64,000 bases of DNA, from assembly GCA_017307505.1 (NCBI GenBank), contig JAFKEE010000061.1, positions 1 to 64,000 on the forward strand, in the 5' to 3' direction. The stretch is from Acidobacteriota bacterium (GTDB lineage Bacteria; Acidobacteriota; Terriglobia; Bryobacterales; Bryobacteraceae). Below the pieces are notes generated by a model. It was given only the letters and a program-made list of their open reading frames with translations. It ran no database searches and had not been told where the DNA came from. Numbering within the stretch: the first letter of the stretch is position 1; every line of letters starts with the position of its first letter. A program made the position numbers and the translations under genes. This document shows, piece after piece, positions 63,090 to 64,000 of this stretch.

Positions 63090-64000
63090 GGAAGCGTGAA
63101 CGGCGCCAGAAGCATTGATTCGGCGAACAAATCCTGAAAGGCCGGATCGGCCGCAAGTTCGACATGTGCCGTCCGTTCGAGCAGGCGATTGAGCCTTTGC
63201 AATCTTGCAGTTGGCGACAGCAGCAGCATTCGGGCGCCGCGCAGGGCGGAATTGCCCACCGGTTCGACCGGGCAATTGCCGGGCAATAACCCGATCGAGG
63301 TGGCGCTCGCCTGGCGCACATAGTTGCCGAAGGCGCCCGCGAGATAGAGCCGCTCGGGCTTTGGATGAGCCAGCATCTTCAGTCCGGCCGCCATCGCCCC
63401 TTTCGCCAGTTGCAGCTCCCGCAGGTCGCCCTGGGAAAGCGCCACTCCGGGGGCCAGCAGGACTTCCCTGCCCGGCGTGGTGACACGCCCGTTCGGCTGC
63501 ACGATGTCCAGTTCCCTGGCTGCGGCGGCTGCGTCGACCAGGCCGCTGCCGCAGATGCCGCGCGGATCGACGCCCCCAATCACCCGGCACTCGAAGGCGC
63601 CGTTGACGGGATGCACGCTGTCGATGGCACCGCTGCCGGCACGCATGCCTTTCGAGATACGTCCACCTTCAAACGCGGGTCCGGCGGCTGTACTGGCGCA
63701 GACGATGCCGGCGCGGCTGCCCATTACGATTTCGCCGTTGGTTCCGATGTCGAAGAGGGCCACCGGAGCAGGAGACTCATCCAGCCCCGTGGCGACGATG
63801 CCAGCGAGCAGGTCGCTGCCGACGAAGCCGCCCAGATTCGGGAGGAAGGTCGCCGGGCCAGGCCAGTCCAGGTCCGCCGCTTTGAACGAGACCGCGCCGA
63901 GGGTGGGCGACTCGAAGGGCACGCTGGCGAGCGGCTCGACGCTGAGTCCGCAGAACAGGTGGTGCATGGCCGTGTTGCCCACCAGGAGAATCTCCTCCAG
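63086..64000 (-). CDS. ASKHA-domain (DUF4445, RACE-like) corrinoid-protein activator, partial
   Basis: The 3' part of a larger gene, open through the window end (the frame reads LEEILLVGNTAMHHL at the edge). The ASKHA ATPase motifs are VGNTAMHHLFCGL, LFDIGTNGEIVMG (phosphate 1), TAAGPAFEGGRI and GICGSGLVDAAA (phosphate 2), ending with LYLAGAFGNYVR. Complete RACE/RamA-type proteins have an N-terminal 2Fe-2S or linker region and reactivate cobalamin-dependent methyltransferases by ATP-driven reduction. The N-terminal half and any corrinoid partner lie outside the window. Confidence 0.85.
   Translation of the reverse strand: MEEILLVGNTAMHHLFCGLSVEPLASVPFESPTLGAVSFKAADLDWPGPATFLPNLGGFVGSDLLAGIVATGLDESPAPVALFDIGTNGEIVMGSRAGIVCASTAAGPAFEGGRISKGMRAGSGAIDSVHPVNGAFECRVIGGVDPRGICGSGLVDAAAAARELDIVQPNGRVTTPGREVLLAPGVALSQGDLRELQLAKGAMAAGLKMLAHPKPERLYLAGAFGNYVRQASATSIGLLPGNCPVEPVGNSALRGARMLLLSPTARLQRLNRLLERTAHVELAADPAFQDLFAESMLLAPFTLP

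Overview
The window looks like a high-GC chromosome segment from an acidobacterium, most likely of the Solibacter/Bryobacter/Paludibaculum group (order Bryobacterales). That placement is inferred from gene content. There are two very large Oar-like TonB-dependent receptors, a PadR regulator paired with an 'ADOP'-type ABC permease, a cytochrome/DUF1501 pair and a DUF1592/DUF1552 pair, a DUF3300 protein, ankyrin proteins and a Thermus-type isocitrate dehydrogenase. I saw no rRNA, tRNA, CRISPR array, transposase or phage gene.

Region 1 (1-4.5 kb) is an arsenic island: DUF2180 zinc-finger protein, arsR, acr3 and arsC. Two related repeat blocks flank it, each ending in the same 41-bp double palindrome. 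A frameshifted second arsC start lies at the downstream junction. A gene-free stretch follows, ending in an eight-copy degenerate repeat array that stops at the next gene's stop codon. Region 2 (4.5-7.1 kb) holds a radical SAM/SPASM gene, a Crp/Fnr regulator, and a ferredoxin-cupin pair whose start overlaps the regulator head to head. A Crp-type palindrome precedes the radical SAM gene, and a near-identical one precedes a hemerythrin gene at 63 kb. These two sites suggest a small regulon.

Region 3 (7.3-20 kb) is mostly housekeeping and metabolism: J-domain protein, ClpP, Fe-S type Rrf2 regulator, AsmA, GH32 glycosidase, IMPase-family phosphatase, acyl-CoA synthetase, isocitrate dehydrogenase, an Lnt-like acyltransferase with a TetR regulator (two palindromic operators at its start), and a double cyclophilin. 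Region 4 (20-45 kb) is typical acidobacterial surface and periplasmic biology: a heme/toroid/HEAT fusion protein, a 1259-residue TonB receptor with a divergent membrane regulator, PadR-ADOP, DinB, the cytochrome/DUF pairs, an esterase with ankyrin protein, an amidohydrolase and the DUF3300 protein.

Region 5 (45-64 kb) mixes core metabolism with secreted proteins: a five-gene unit ending in pheS-pheT, divergent purA, a DUF1648 membrane protein, a matrixin-type protease, a second TonB receptor with a strong terminator, the pyrR-pyrB-pyrC operon, homoserine dehydrogenase with a methyltransferase, hemerythrin, and the partial gene of an ASKHA-domain (RACE-like) corrinoid-protein activator cut by the window end.

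Starts were re-chosen from Shine-Dalgarno spacing, family length or overlap where the longest frame looked too long. All family names come from reading motifs, not from a database search.
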